DNA of 64,000 bases. Origin: Acidobacteriaceae bacterium (GTDB lineage: Bacteria; Acidobacteriota; Terriglobia; Terriglobales; Acidobacteriaceae). This document shows, in pieces, positions 37,265 through 45,195 of the stretch (the stretch's first letter is position 1; every line of letters begins with the position of its first letter). The notes under the pieces were generated by a model. The model made no database searches, was not told the origin of the DNA, and saw only the letters and a list, made by a program, of their open reading frames with translations. The stretch lies in NCBI GenBank assembly GCA_030041435.1, contig JASHNW010000058.1:51473-115472 (forward strand), read 5' to 3'. The translations under genes and the position numbers were made by a program.

Positions 37265-37363
37265 ATCTTTGAGGGGATCTCTTCCTGAGGGAATCTCTGC
37301 TTCGACTGCCGTTTTGAAAGCGCACAGCTGCGGCCATGCCGCGCGAACTGCCGAACCGGCCGA

Positions 37364-37503
37364 GAGCCACCAGCCACGAGCCATCAGTTACCCGCTACGA
37401 GCCAGGAGCGACCAGCTCCCAGCTCCCAGCCACGAGCTCCCAGCTCCCAGCTCCCAGCTCCCAGCCCCCGGCTCCCGGCTCCCAGCCCCCGGCTCCCAGC
37501 TTC
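37364..37503. repeat. heptamer repeat array, 20 units
   Basis: Twenty contiguous 7-bp units without an indel, mostly CAGCTCC, CGGCTCC and CAGCCCC with GAGCCAC-like variants at the left end. It fills the gap between the manC stop (37506) and the manB start. On the minus strand it reads as GGG or GG runs every 7 nt, so it could form G-quadruplexes. Confidence 0.93.
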
Positions 37504-37505
37504 CA

Positions 37506-38639
37506 TCAGATCAGTTCCTTGCGCCCCTGCGCCGCCAGCTCCTTCACCACCTTGCCCACGTCCTGCGAGTGACGACGCGTCGTAATCAGCAGCGCGTCGT
37601 CTGTCTCCACCACCACCAGGTCTTCCACGCCCACCAGCGCCACGAATTTCTCCGGGCTGTATACGTAGTTCCCCCGCGCATGCATCGTCAGACTGCCCGC
37701 GGCCTCGGTTACGTTGCCCGCCGCATCGGCCGCCTTCTGCTCTACCTGATACTCATGCAGAGCCGTCCACGATCCCAGATCGCTCCAGCCAAACCGCACC
37801 GGCAGGCAGTAAAGATGCGAATTCTGCTCGCCCCGTGCCGACCGCGGTTCCAGAATCGCGTAATCCACGCTGATGTCTTCGCACTTCGGATACAGTTCGC
37901 TGAACCTCTTGCCGAACTCCGGCGTGTCCCAGGCCGCCACAATCTCTTCCAGCAGCGGCGCCGTTTCCGGCAGATATTCCCGCACCGCGTTTGCCAGCGT
38001 CTTCGCGCTCCAGATGAACATGCCGCTGTTCCAGTAGTAATTGCCCGCGGCCACGAACGCCTCGGCCCGCTCCTGGTTCGGCTTTTCCGTAAAGCGGCGC
38101 ACCCGCAGCACGCCGTCGGCCAGCGCCGATCCGGTCTCGATGTACCCGTAGCCGGTCTCCGCGCGCGTCGGCTCAATGCCCAGCACCACCATGTGGTCCC
38201 CGGCCGCAGCCAGTTCCGCCGCCCTCCGGATCGCCGTGGCAAAGGCCGCTTCGTCTGCGATCGCGTGATCGGCCGGAAACATCCCCAGCACTGAGTCCGG
38301 ATGCAGCCGCTCCAGCAAAAATGCAGCCAGTCCCGCTGCCGGCGCCGTATTCCGCGCCGCCGGTTCGCAGATCACCTGCTTTTCCGGCACTGCGGTTAGC
38401 TGCTCGCAGATCGCGTCCGACAACAGCGTGTTTGTAATCACCCAAACGTCCGCCGCCTGGGCCAGTGCGGCCGATGTTCCGCCGGGTGCCGTCAGCCGAT
38501 CGATGGTCCCCTGGATCATCGTCCGTTCGCCGTCCAGCGCCAGCACCTGTTTGGCGCGCGCTTTCCGGCTCCGCGGCCAGAACCGCGTGCCGCTGCCACC
38601 CGCAAGAATGATGGGACGAAAGTCGATGGGATCGGTCAT
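37506..38639 (-). CDS. manC: mannose-1-phosphate guanylyltransferase
   Basis: A 377-aa nucleotidyltransferase making GDP-mannose from mannose-1-P and GTP. It has the N-terminal signature ILAGGSGTRFWPRSR, FPADHAI and the sugar-phosphate motif RRFTEKPN, followed by a left-handed beta-helix-type tail. The C-terminal isomerase domain of bifunctional ManC is absent, which fits the separate manA. It lies 31 bp downstream of manA. Confidence 0.93.
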   Translation of the reverse strand: MTDPIDFRPIILAGGSGTRFWPRSRKARAKQVLALDGERTMIQGTIDRLTAPGGTSAALAQAADVWVITNTLLSDAICEQLTAVPEKQVICEPAARNTAPAAGLAAFLLERLHPDSVLGMFPADHAIADEAAFATAIRRAAELAAAGDHMVVLGIEPTRAETGYGYIETGSALADGVLRVRRFTEKPNQERAEAFVAAGNYYWNSGMFIWSAKTLANAVREYLPETAPLLEEIVAAWDTPEFGKRFSELYPKCEDISVDYAILEPRSARGEQNSHLYCLPVRFGWSDLGSWTALHEYQVEQKAADAAGNVTEAAGSLTMHARGNYVYSPEKFVALVGVEDLVVVETDDALLITTRRHSQDVGKVVKELAAQGRKELI

Positions 38640-38670
38640 CCGTGAACCGGGAAAATTACAGCATAATACT

Positions 38671-39630
38671 TCAGTCCCCCGCCGGCAGAATGCGGATCAC
38701 CTCTGCTGGTCCGTCTGCCGCGAGTGTCCACCGTGCTGTCGATGCAGGAATGACCGCCAGCTGATTGCGCTCCACAAAAAATGGCTCGAACGATTGCCCG
38801 TCGAACGACAACCCTGAGATGCGGATTCGTCCTTCCGCGACAAAGAGCATCTGCACCACCTGCACCGGCGCCACCAGCCATGGCGCGGTGGCCAGCCGGA
38901 TCGGCCAGCGCTCGATGCGAAAGTATCGTTCGTCGATCAGAACGCTATGGCCGTTGACGGCTTTAGCCGCCACCTTCCCCGCCCGCGTGGTGAGATGCAT
39001 CGCAGCAAACGATTTTTCCAGGTGCAGCTCCCGTTCGCTGCCGTAGTCGTAGAGCCGGTAGGTCAGGTCGCTCGTCTGTTGCGTCTCCAGAATCACCGCC
39101 CCCGGCCACACGGCGTGCACCGTCCCTGCATCCACAAACAGCATGTCGCCCTTTTCTACCGGCACCATCGTCAGCAGCGACTCCAGCGTGTGATCTTCCA
39201 CCGCATGCTTCACCTGGTCCAGCGCCACGCCCGGGCGTATGCCCAGCGCCACTCGCGCTCCGGGCTTTGCGTCCAGCGCGTACCAGCACTCCGTCTTGCC
39301 CCGCGGGTCGCCGTAGCTCTGCGCCAGCGCATCGTCCGGATGCACCTGCACGCTCAGTTTCTCCTTCGGAAACAGCACCTTCACCAGCAGCGGAAAATCC
39401 TTGCCTGCCGGCCTTGCCCCCAGCAGCGTGCTGCGATTTTGCCGGTTGATCTCCGCGAGGCTCATGCCGGCCAGCGGGCCCGTGTCGGCTTTGCACATCT
39501 CTCCCGTCAGCCACACTTCGCCGATCGGTTCGGTCTCTGTTTTGTAGTTGTACCAGGGCGCGAGATCGTGAAATCCCCACGGCCGGGGTCGGAAGTAGGG
39601 CGCGAGTCGAAAGGGGGGGAGTGTCTCCAT
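38671..39630 (-). CDS. manA: mannose-6-phosphate isomerase, class I
   Basis: A 319-aa cupin-fold zinc enzyme. Family motifs: WGFHDLAPWY, IGEVWLTGE, LSVQVHPDDALAQ (the zinc-binding QxHP), GKTECWYAL and DMLFVDAGTVHAV. It turns fructose-6-P into mannose-6-P, the entry to the GDP-mannose route finished by the two genes that follow. Its length is that of the shorter bacterial type. It is divergent from the epimerase gene. Confidence 0.92.
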   Translation of the reverse strand: METLPPFRLAPYFRPRPWGFHDLAPWYNYKTETEPIGEVWLTGEMCKADTGPLAGMSLAEINRQNRSTLLGARPAGKDFPLLVKVLFPKEKLSVQVHPDDALAQSYGDPRGKTECWYALDAKPGARVALGIRPGVALDQVKHAVEDHTLESLLTMVPVEKGDMLFVDAGTVHAVWPGAVILETQQTSDLTYRLYDYGSERELHLEKSFAAMHLTTRAGKVAAKAVNGHSVLIDERYFRIERWPIRLATAPWLVAPVQVVQMLFVAEGRIRISGLSFDGQSFEPFFVERNQLAVIPASTARWTLAADGPAEVIRILPAGD

Positions 39631-39701
39631 GTTTCACTAGTATGCCTGACAAGATTAATTCGCCGCGGAACCGGAATCCCCTTCCGGTACGATGGAAGGC
39701 G

Positions 39702-40703
39702 ATGGCTCGTATTCTCGTCACCGGCTGCGCCGGTTTTATCGGCTCCTGGATTGCCGAAACCCTCATCGCCCGCGGCTCAGTCGTATGCGGCCTCGATAAT
39801 TTCGAGACCGGCAAACGCGCCAATATCGCTCATCTTCTCAGCGGCTCCGCGTCCGGCCGCTTTGAATTCATCGAGTGCGATCTGCGCGACCCCGGCGCTG
39901 CCGCGCGCGCCTGTCAGGGCGTCGACATCATCTTCCACCAGGCAGCGCTGCCCTCCGTTCCGCGCTCGGTTAAAGACCCTCGCACCAGCCACACCGCCAA
40001 TATCGACGGCACCTTCAATCTCCTCGAAGGTGCCCGTGCTGCCGGCGTCCAACGCATCGTCTACGCCGCCTCCTCCTCCGCCTACGGCAACCAGGCTGGA
40101 TTCCCCCGCGTCGAGACCATGCTGCCGATGCCCATCGCCCCGTATCCGGTTCAGAAAGTCACCGGCGAACTCTATATGCAGAGCTACTGGCAGGTCTACG
40201 GCCTCGAAACCGTCTGCCTTCGCTATTTCAATATCTTCGGGCCCCGCCAGGTTCCCGACTCTCCCTACAGCGGAGTCATGGCCAGGTTCATCCTGCAGAT
40301 GATGCGCGGCGAGCGTCCCACCATCTTCGGCGACGGCCATCACGCCCGCGACTTCACCTACATTGAGAACGCCGTTTCCGCCAACCTGCTCGCCCTCGAA
40401 GCGCCTGCCGAAAAAGTCGCCGGACGCGTCTTCAACGTGGCCTGCGGCCAGTCCCACACCCTCAACCACATCTTCCGCATCCTCGCCGATCTGCTGGACT
40501 TCAAACAGCCTCCCGTCTATGCCCCCCCGCGCGCCGGAGACATCCGCATGTCTCTGGCCGACATATCCGCAGCCCGCGAAGCCTTTGGCTACGACCCCCA
40601 GGTCGGCCTCGAAGAGGGCCTGCGCCGCACTGTCGCCTGGTACCGCGAGCAATTTGCCCTGGCTTCCCCCCAGCCCGTCGAAAAAGGGAACTGCGCCTGC
40701 TGA
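39702..40703 (+). CDS. NAD-dependent sugar-nucleotide epimerase/dehydratase
   Basis: A 333-aa short-chain dehydrogenase/reductase of the UDP-glucose 4-epimerase-like group. The NAD loop VTGCAGFIGSWIAE is near residue 6. The catalytic Ser lies in YAASSSAYGN (about 125) and the YxxxK pair in YPVQKVTGE (about 149). FGPRQ and DFTYIENAV also fit. ATG 39702 follows GGAAGGCG. It may epimerise a UDP-hexose or GDP-hexose for surface polysaccharide; the divergent manACB supports a GDP-sugar context but does not prove it. Confidence 0.86.
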   Translation: MARILVTGCAGFIGSWIAETLIARGSVVCGLDNFETGKRANIAHLLSGSASGRFEFIECDLRDPGAAARACQGVDIIFHQAALPSVPRSVKDPRTSHTANIDGTFNLLEGARAAGVQRIVYAASSSAYGNQAGFPRVETMLPMPIAPYPVQKVTGELYMQSYWQVYGLETVCLRYFNIFGPRQVPDSPYSGVMARFILQMMRGERPTIFGDGHHARDFTYIENAVSANLLALEAPAEKVAGRVFNVACGQSHTLNHIFRILADLLDFKQPPVYAPPRAGDIRMSLADISAAREAFGYDPQVGLEEGLRRTVAWYREQFALASPQPVEKGNCAC

Positions 40704-40784
40704 AATTGCGTAGACTAGGTCGAGCACAGGTCCACAGGGCGTAGCTCGGCATGCAATCTGCCGGACAAAGGGGTTTTTCTACCC

Positions 40785-42011
40785 ATGGGTTTCAGCGAAG
40801 CGGTCAAAGTGGCGCTCCAGTCGCTCTGGGCGAACAAGCTGCGCACCGTCCTGACCATCATCGGCGTGGTCATCGGCGTAGCTTCGGTGATCGCTGTCAT
40901 CACCCTCTCCAACGGCGCCAAGATGTTTGTCGTGAAGAAAATCGCCAACCACGGGTCCGACGTGCTCACCGTGACCCGCCTGAACCCCGTCATCTTTACC
41001 GGCGAGGAGTACCTCAGGGAGAACAAGCGCAAGAACATCACCTTCGACGATTACCTCTACCTGAAGCAGGCCTGTACCCGCTGCCTCACGATGGGCGCGG
41101 AACTGTCATCCTCCGGCACCGTGGTCAATGGGAAGCAATCCACTACCAACACCGAGATTAACGGCTGGACGGCCAACATGGTCGAGATCAACAACCTCAA
41201 CGTCGTCGAGGGCCGCGCCATCACTCCCATGGACGATGATCTCGGGACCCACGATGTGGTCGTCGGCTACGACATCGTCGATAACCTCCTCCCCAACGTC
41301 GATCCCATCGGTCAGGAGTTGCGCGTCGACGGTGAGATCTACACCATCGTCGGCGTCGGCGAACGTCAGGGCGAAGTCTTCGGTCAGAGCGAGGACAACT
41401 ACGTCGACATGCCGCTCAGCACCTACCTGCACACCCACGGCGAGCACGAAAGCCTCAACATCTCCGCCAAGGCAGGCATGGCCCCGGGCGCTCTGGATAA
41501 CGCCATCGACGAAGTTAAGGCTCTCATGCGCGCGCGCCGCCACGATCTGCCCGGCGCCGAGGACAGCTTCGGCATCCTCACCAACCAGACTTTCATCGAC
41601 CTCTACAATCAGATCTTCGGAATGTTCGCCGCCGTCATCATTGGCATCGCCGCCATTTCCCTTGTCGTCGGCGGCGTGGTCATCATGAACATTATGCTGG
41701 TGTCGGTTACCGAGCGTACCCGCGAGATCGGTATTCGCAAGGCTCTCGGCGCCAAACGCCAGGATGTCATGGTGCAGTTCCTCATCGAATCCGCCGTCAT
41801 GGCCCTCGTCGGCGGCTTTTTTGGCGTCGTGCTTGGCATCGTGGTCGCCAAAACGGTTACCCTTCTGGTCAGTTTCCCCTCGGCAGTGCCCTTGTGGGCG
41901 GTACTGCTCGGACTTTTCGTGGCCGGCGGCGTCGGTATTTTCTTCGGCGTCTACCCGGCGCGCAAGGCTGCCATGCTCGACCCCATCGTGGCCCTGCGAG
42001 CGGAGCTATAA
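40785..42011 (+). CDS. MacB/FtsX-type ABC permease
   Basis: A 408-aa membrane protein with an N-terminal helix (about residues 19-41), a large periplasmic MacB-like domain and three C-terminal helices with the FtsX signature VIMNIMLVSVTERTREIG and RKALGA. It should form half of a tripartite or mechanotransmission ABC system. AAAGGGG lies before the ATG. Its partner permease begins 3 bp after the stop; no ATPase gene is adjacent. Confidence 0.88.
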   Translation: MGFSEAVKVALQSLWANKLRTVLTIIGVVIGVASVIAVITLSNGAKMFVVKKIANHGSDVLTVTRLNPVIFTGEEYLRENKRKNITFDDYLYLKQACTRCLTMGAELSSSGTVVNGKQSTTNTEINGWTANMVEINNLNVVEGRAITPMDDDLGTHDVVVGYDIVDNLLPNVDPIGQELRVDGEIYTIVGVGERQGEVFGQSEDNYVDMPLSTYLHTHGEHESLNISAKAGMAPGALDNAIDEVKALMRARRHDLPGAEDSFGILTNQTFIDLYNQIFGMFAAVIIGIAAISLVVGGVVIMNIMLVSVTERTREIGIRKALGAKRQDVMVQFLIESAVMALVGGFFGVVLGIVVAKTVTLLVSFPSAVPLWAVLLGLFVAGGVGIFFGVYPARKAAMLDPIVALRAEL

Positions 42012-42014
42012 ACC

Positions 42015-43268
42015 ATGGCCCTCACCGATTCGCGCGAATCCGTCCGCATGGCGCTCGACACCCTGCGCGCCAACAAGCTGCGCTCCGGCCTCACCATTCT
42101 CGGCATCGTCATCGGCGTGGCCACCGTCATCACCATCTCCTCGCTCATCAACGGCGTCAACAACCGCGTCGCGAACATTGCCAGCCAGTTCGGCACCAAC
42201 GTCCTCTGGGTCTTCCGCTGGAACTTCATCGGTATCCGCCCCACCGCCGAAATGCTGGCCCGCAAACAGTTCACCCTGGACGACGCTCTCGCCGCAGAAA
42301 AGCTTCCCCACGTTGTCGCCGTGAACGCCGGCCGTCAATTTGCCAACTGGAATCTCGGCGTCGGCTACGTCGCCGTGCAATATAAAGACAAGAAGGTCCA
42401 GAACACTACCCTGGAAGGGGACTTGCCCTCGTTTGCGACAGTGGACGAAGTCCAGTTGCAGGAGGGCCGCCCCTTTACCGAAGACGAAGAAACTCGCCGC
42501 GCCGACGTCACCATCCTGGGTCACGATACCGCGGACAAGCTGTTCGGAACCGAAGACCCCATCGGGAAAAACGTCATCATCGGCGGCGACGTCTTTACCG
42601 TCATCGGCGTCCTCGATAAATTCAAACAGCTCTTCGGCGGCGGCAGCAATCCCAACGACAACAAAGCTGTCTTCCCCATGAGCACCTTCCACAAGATCCA
42701 TCCGGAGGTCGAGGACACGATCATCTCCGTCAAGTATGACGACGCGAAGAACAAGTCCATCGTGACCGAAGAGCTGCGCATGCTCTTCCGCGAGCGGCGC
42801 CGCGTCCATGTCGAGAAAGACGACGACTTCGCCATCTTCGGCCCCGACAACATCCTCTCCCTCTGGTCCCAGATCACCGGCGGGCTGGTGCTCTTTATGT
42901 TCGCCGTCTCCTCGGTCGGCCTCCTCGTCGGCGGCGTCGGCGTCATGAACATCATGCTTGTCTCCGTCACCGAGCGTACCCGCGAGATCGGGGTGCGCAA
43001 GGCCATCGGCGCCACCAAACGGAATGTCCTCGTCCAGTTCACCTTTGAGGCGGTCACCCTCTGCGCCCTCGGCGGCGTCCTCGGTATCGCTCTGGGCACG
43101 ATCCTCACTCTCGCCATTCGCTACGGCGTCTCGTTCCCGGCTTCGCTCTCCACCTTCTGGACCATCACCGGCTTCGTCGTCTCCTGCGCCATCGGCCTCG
43201 TCTTCGGCATTTACCCGGCCTGGAAGGCCGCCACCCTCGACCCCATTGAAGCCCTCCGTTACGAATAG
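42015..43268 (+). CDS. MacB/FtsX-type ABC permease, second subunit
   Basis: A 417-aa paralogue of the preceding protein with the same layout: N-terminal helix (LRSGLTILGIVIGVATVI), periplasmic domain, then GVMNIMLVSVTERTREIGVRK and two further helices. The two could form a heterodimeric permease. The required ATPase must come from elsewhere in the genome. The gene ends at a run of repeats and an inverted repeat. Confidence 0.88.
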   Translation: MALTDSRESVRMALDTLRANKLRSGLTILGIVIGVATVITISSLINGVNNRVANIASQFGTNVLWVFRWNFIGIRPTAEMLARKQFTLDDALAAEKLPHVVAVNAGRQFANWNLGVGYVAVQYKDKKVQNTTLEGDLPSFATVDEVQLQEGRPFTEDEETRRADVTILGHDTADKLFGTEDPIGKNVIIGGDVFTVIGVLDKFKQLFGGGSNPNDNKAVFPMSTFHKIHPEVEDTIISVKYDDAKNKSIVTEELRMLFRERRRVHVEKDDDFAIFGPDNILSLWSQITGGLVLFMFAVSSVGLLVGGVGVMNIMLVSVTERTREIGVRKAIGATKRNVLVQFTFEAVTLCALGGVLGIALGTILTLAIRYGVSFPASLSTFWTITGFVVSCAIGLVFGIYPAWKAATLDPIEALRYE

Positions 43269-43278
43269 CAGCGGGTAG

Positions 43279-43382
43279 CCGGGAGCCAGGAGCCCGGAGC
43301 CCGGAGCAAAAAAAGTGCACGCTATTTGCTCTCACCCCCCTCACGACCGGCTATAGCGGGAAGCTAAGCTCCAGGCTCCCGG
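43279..43382. repeat. inverted repeat with heptamer-like arms
   Basis: Left arm CCGGGAGCCAGGAGC (43279-43293) and right arm GCTCCAGGCTCCCGG (43368-43382) are complementary at 14 of 15 positions across a 74-bp spacer. It lies between the convergent permease and four-helix genes and could act as a bidirectional transcription barrier. The left arm is built of GGAGCC-like heptamers. Confidence 0.7.
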
Positions 43383-43412
43383 ATGCTCCGACGAATCGTC
43401 AGGAGCAACAGA

Positions 43413-43778
43413 TTATTCGCATGGCTGGAATTTGGCTAACAACCCATGAATCATGCGTGAGATCTCGGCCGCCTGCGCAAGGATCGCAGCGGCTTCCTCT
43501 TTGCTCGCAAATCCCAGGTCGCGCGCCAGCTCCACCTGCGTCTCCAGTTCGTAAAGCGAGCCTCGTGCCTGCATAAGAAAAAGCGCGAAGCTCTTCTCGG
43601 TGGCCCGCCCCCGGCCTTCGGCGATATTGCTCGGAATCGACACCGCCGCACGGCGAATCTGGCTCGTGAGCCCGAAGACCTCCCTTTTGGGAAAGCCGTC
43701 CGTCAACGCGTATACCATACGCGCCAGAGCCATGGACCGCTGCCAGACCTGCAGATCGCGAAAATGCCGATTCTCCAT
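43413..43778 (-). CDS. four-helix-bundle protein (S23/IVS-encoded type)
   Basis: A 121-aa protein of the family first found inside 23S rRNA intervening sequences. Diagnostic features are FRDLQVWQRSMALA at the start, SQIRRAAVSIPSNIAEGRGR in the middle and SLYELETQVELARDLGF in the third helix. It forms a pentameric four-helix bundle; function unknown. It sits alone, not in an rRNA gene, flanked by repeat DNA on both sides, in a region that looks prone to rearrangement. Confidence 0.88.
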   Translation of the reverse strand: MENRHFRDLQVWQRSMALARMVYALTDGFPKREVFGLTSQIRRAAVSIPSNIAEGRGRATEKSFALFLMQARGSLYELETQVELARDLGFASKEEAAAILAQAAEISRMIHGLLAKFQPCE

Positions 43779-43863
43779 ACTGAGTTCATGAAAATGGCGA
43801 GGGAAACGCAGGAGCAAGAGCACGAAAGCGTCCCCATCGCACTTTCGTCACCTCCAACTCGCC

Positions 43864-43925
43864 GCTCCCGGCTCCCGGCTCCCGGCTCCCAGCTCCCGCT
43901 CCCGGCTCCCCGCTCCCCGCTCCCA
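43864..43925. repeat. heptamer repeat array, GCTCCCN x9
   Basis: About nine GCTCCCN units (mostly GCTCCCG, GCTCCCC, GCTCCCA); one unit is a hexamer. It lies in the leader of the S41 gene, 51 bp before its ATG, in the gap to the divergent four-helix gene. Confidence 0.9.
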
Positions 43926-43976
43926 GCCTGCGCTATCATTAGAAGTACCCGGCCGCCTTCCAGCCGTCCAAAAGCT

Positions 43977-45179
43977 ATGTCCAGAAGTTTCACGCGCACC
44001 GTCCTCGCCCTCTCTGCCGCCCTCATCCTTGTCGTGCTCTTCGGAGGCTTCGGCCCCGCCGGCGTCAGCGCCAGCCAGAGCGATGGCGCCTACCGTCAAA
44101 TGGGCGTGTACGAGGAAGTTCTGCACAAGATTCAAACCGACTACGTCACCGATCCCAATATGCAGAACGTCACCGTCGGTGCCCTCCACGGTTTGCTGGA
44201 ATCGCTGGACGCCGATTCCAGTTACCTGACCCAGTCTGAATATGCCACCTACCTCGCCCATCAGCACGAAGGCCAGGCCCGCATCGGTATGGATGTCTCC
44301 AAGCGTTACGGCTACGGCAGCGTGGTTGCGGTTATGCCCGGCGGACCCGCCGACAAAGCCCACATCGAGGACGGCGATCTGGTCGAGTCCATCGGCGGCA
44401 AATCCACCCGCGAAATGTCCGTCGCCATGATCCGCCTGCTGCTCGAAGGCAAGCCCGGCACCCCGGTCAGTTTTGAGCTGGTGCGCCCCCGCAGTCCCGA
44501 GCCGGAGGACATCACCCTCACCCGCACCGCCATCGTCCCGCCGGCCCTGGGCGTCGATCAGTACGAGAATTCGAGCATCCTTTACCTCAAGCCCGTCATC
44601 CTCACCCGTGAGCGCGTCGACGACCTCATCGCCCGCCTGCGCGAGATGCCCAAAGACGCCAATAAGAAAGTCCTCCTCGACCTGCGCGACGTGGCCGAAG
44701 GCGATCCGCAGCAGGGCATTCGCCTCGCCAATGCATTCATTCAGTCTGGAACCATCGCTTCGCTGCAGGGCCAGACCGTCCCCACTGAAACGTTCGCGGC
44801 TGACCCCTCCAAATTCGTCACCGCGGCCCCGCTCGTCGTCCTGGTGAATCACGGCACCGCCGGCGCAGCCGAAATTGCCGCCGCCGCCATTCTCGACCGC
44901 AAACGCGGTGACCTGGTCGGCGACCGCACCTTCGGCGAAGGTGCGGAGCAGAAAACCTTCACCCTGCCCGATGGATCGGCGCTCCTGCTGACGATCGCCA
45001 AATATCAGTCGCCCTCTGGCAATAAGATCGAGGACAATGCCGTCACCCCGAACGTAGCCGTCAGCGAGAACCTCGACGACGAGCTGCTCGTCCAGGGCAG
45101 CAACCCCTCCCAGTCCGAACAGCGTCCCGACGATCAGCTCAACAAGGCGCTCGCCATTCTGAAGCAGAAAAACGCATAA
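43977..45179 (+). CDS. S41-family protease homologue without catalytic Ser and Lys
   Basis: A 400-aa exported protein, ATG 43977, with an N-terminal helix or signal, a helical cap (EEVLHKIQTDYV), a PDZ domain (about residues 95-185; VAVMPGGPADKAHIEDGDLV) and an S41 core. In active CtpA/CtpB the nucleophile lies in a TASASE-type motif and the Lys in FGKG. Here the motifs read GTAGAAEI and FGEGAEQ, and the two replaced positions are exactly 25 residues apart, as in CtpB; the accessory Gln is kept. It therefore looks like a pseudo-protease. It precedes PBP1A by 16 bp, so a cell-wall adaptor role is plausible. Confidence 0.85.
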   Translation: MSRSFTRTVLALSAALILVVLFGGFGPAGVSASQSDGAYRQMGVYEEVLHKIQTDYVTDPNMQNVTVGALHGLLESLDADSSYLTQSEYATYLAHQHEGQARIGMDVSKRYGYGSVVAVMPGGPADKAHIEDGDLVESIGGKSTREMSVAMIRLLLEGKPGTPVSFELVRPRSPEPEDITLTRTAIVPPALGVDQYENSSILYLKPVILTRERVDDLIARLREMPKDANKKVLLDLRDVAEGDPQQGIRLANAFIQSGTIASLQGQTVPTETFAADPSKFVTAAPLVVLVNHGTAGAAEIAAAAILDRKRGDLVGDRTFGEGAEQKTFTLPDGSALLLTIAKYQSPSGNKIEDNAVTPNVAVSENLDDELLVQGSNPSQSEQRPDDQLNKALAILKQKNA

Positions 45180-45195
45180 GAGCGCGCCGAGGGAG

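Noticed and set aside
37364..37503. CRISPR array
   Set aside because: Units are 7 bp with no spacers and no cas genes nearby; these are simple tandem heptamers.
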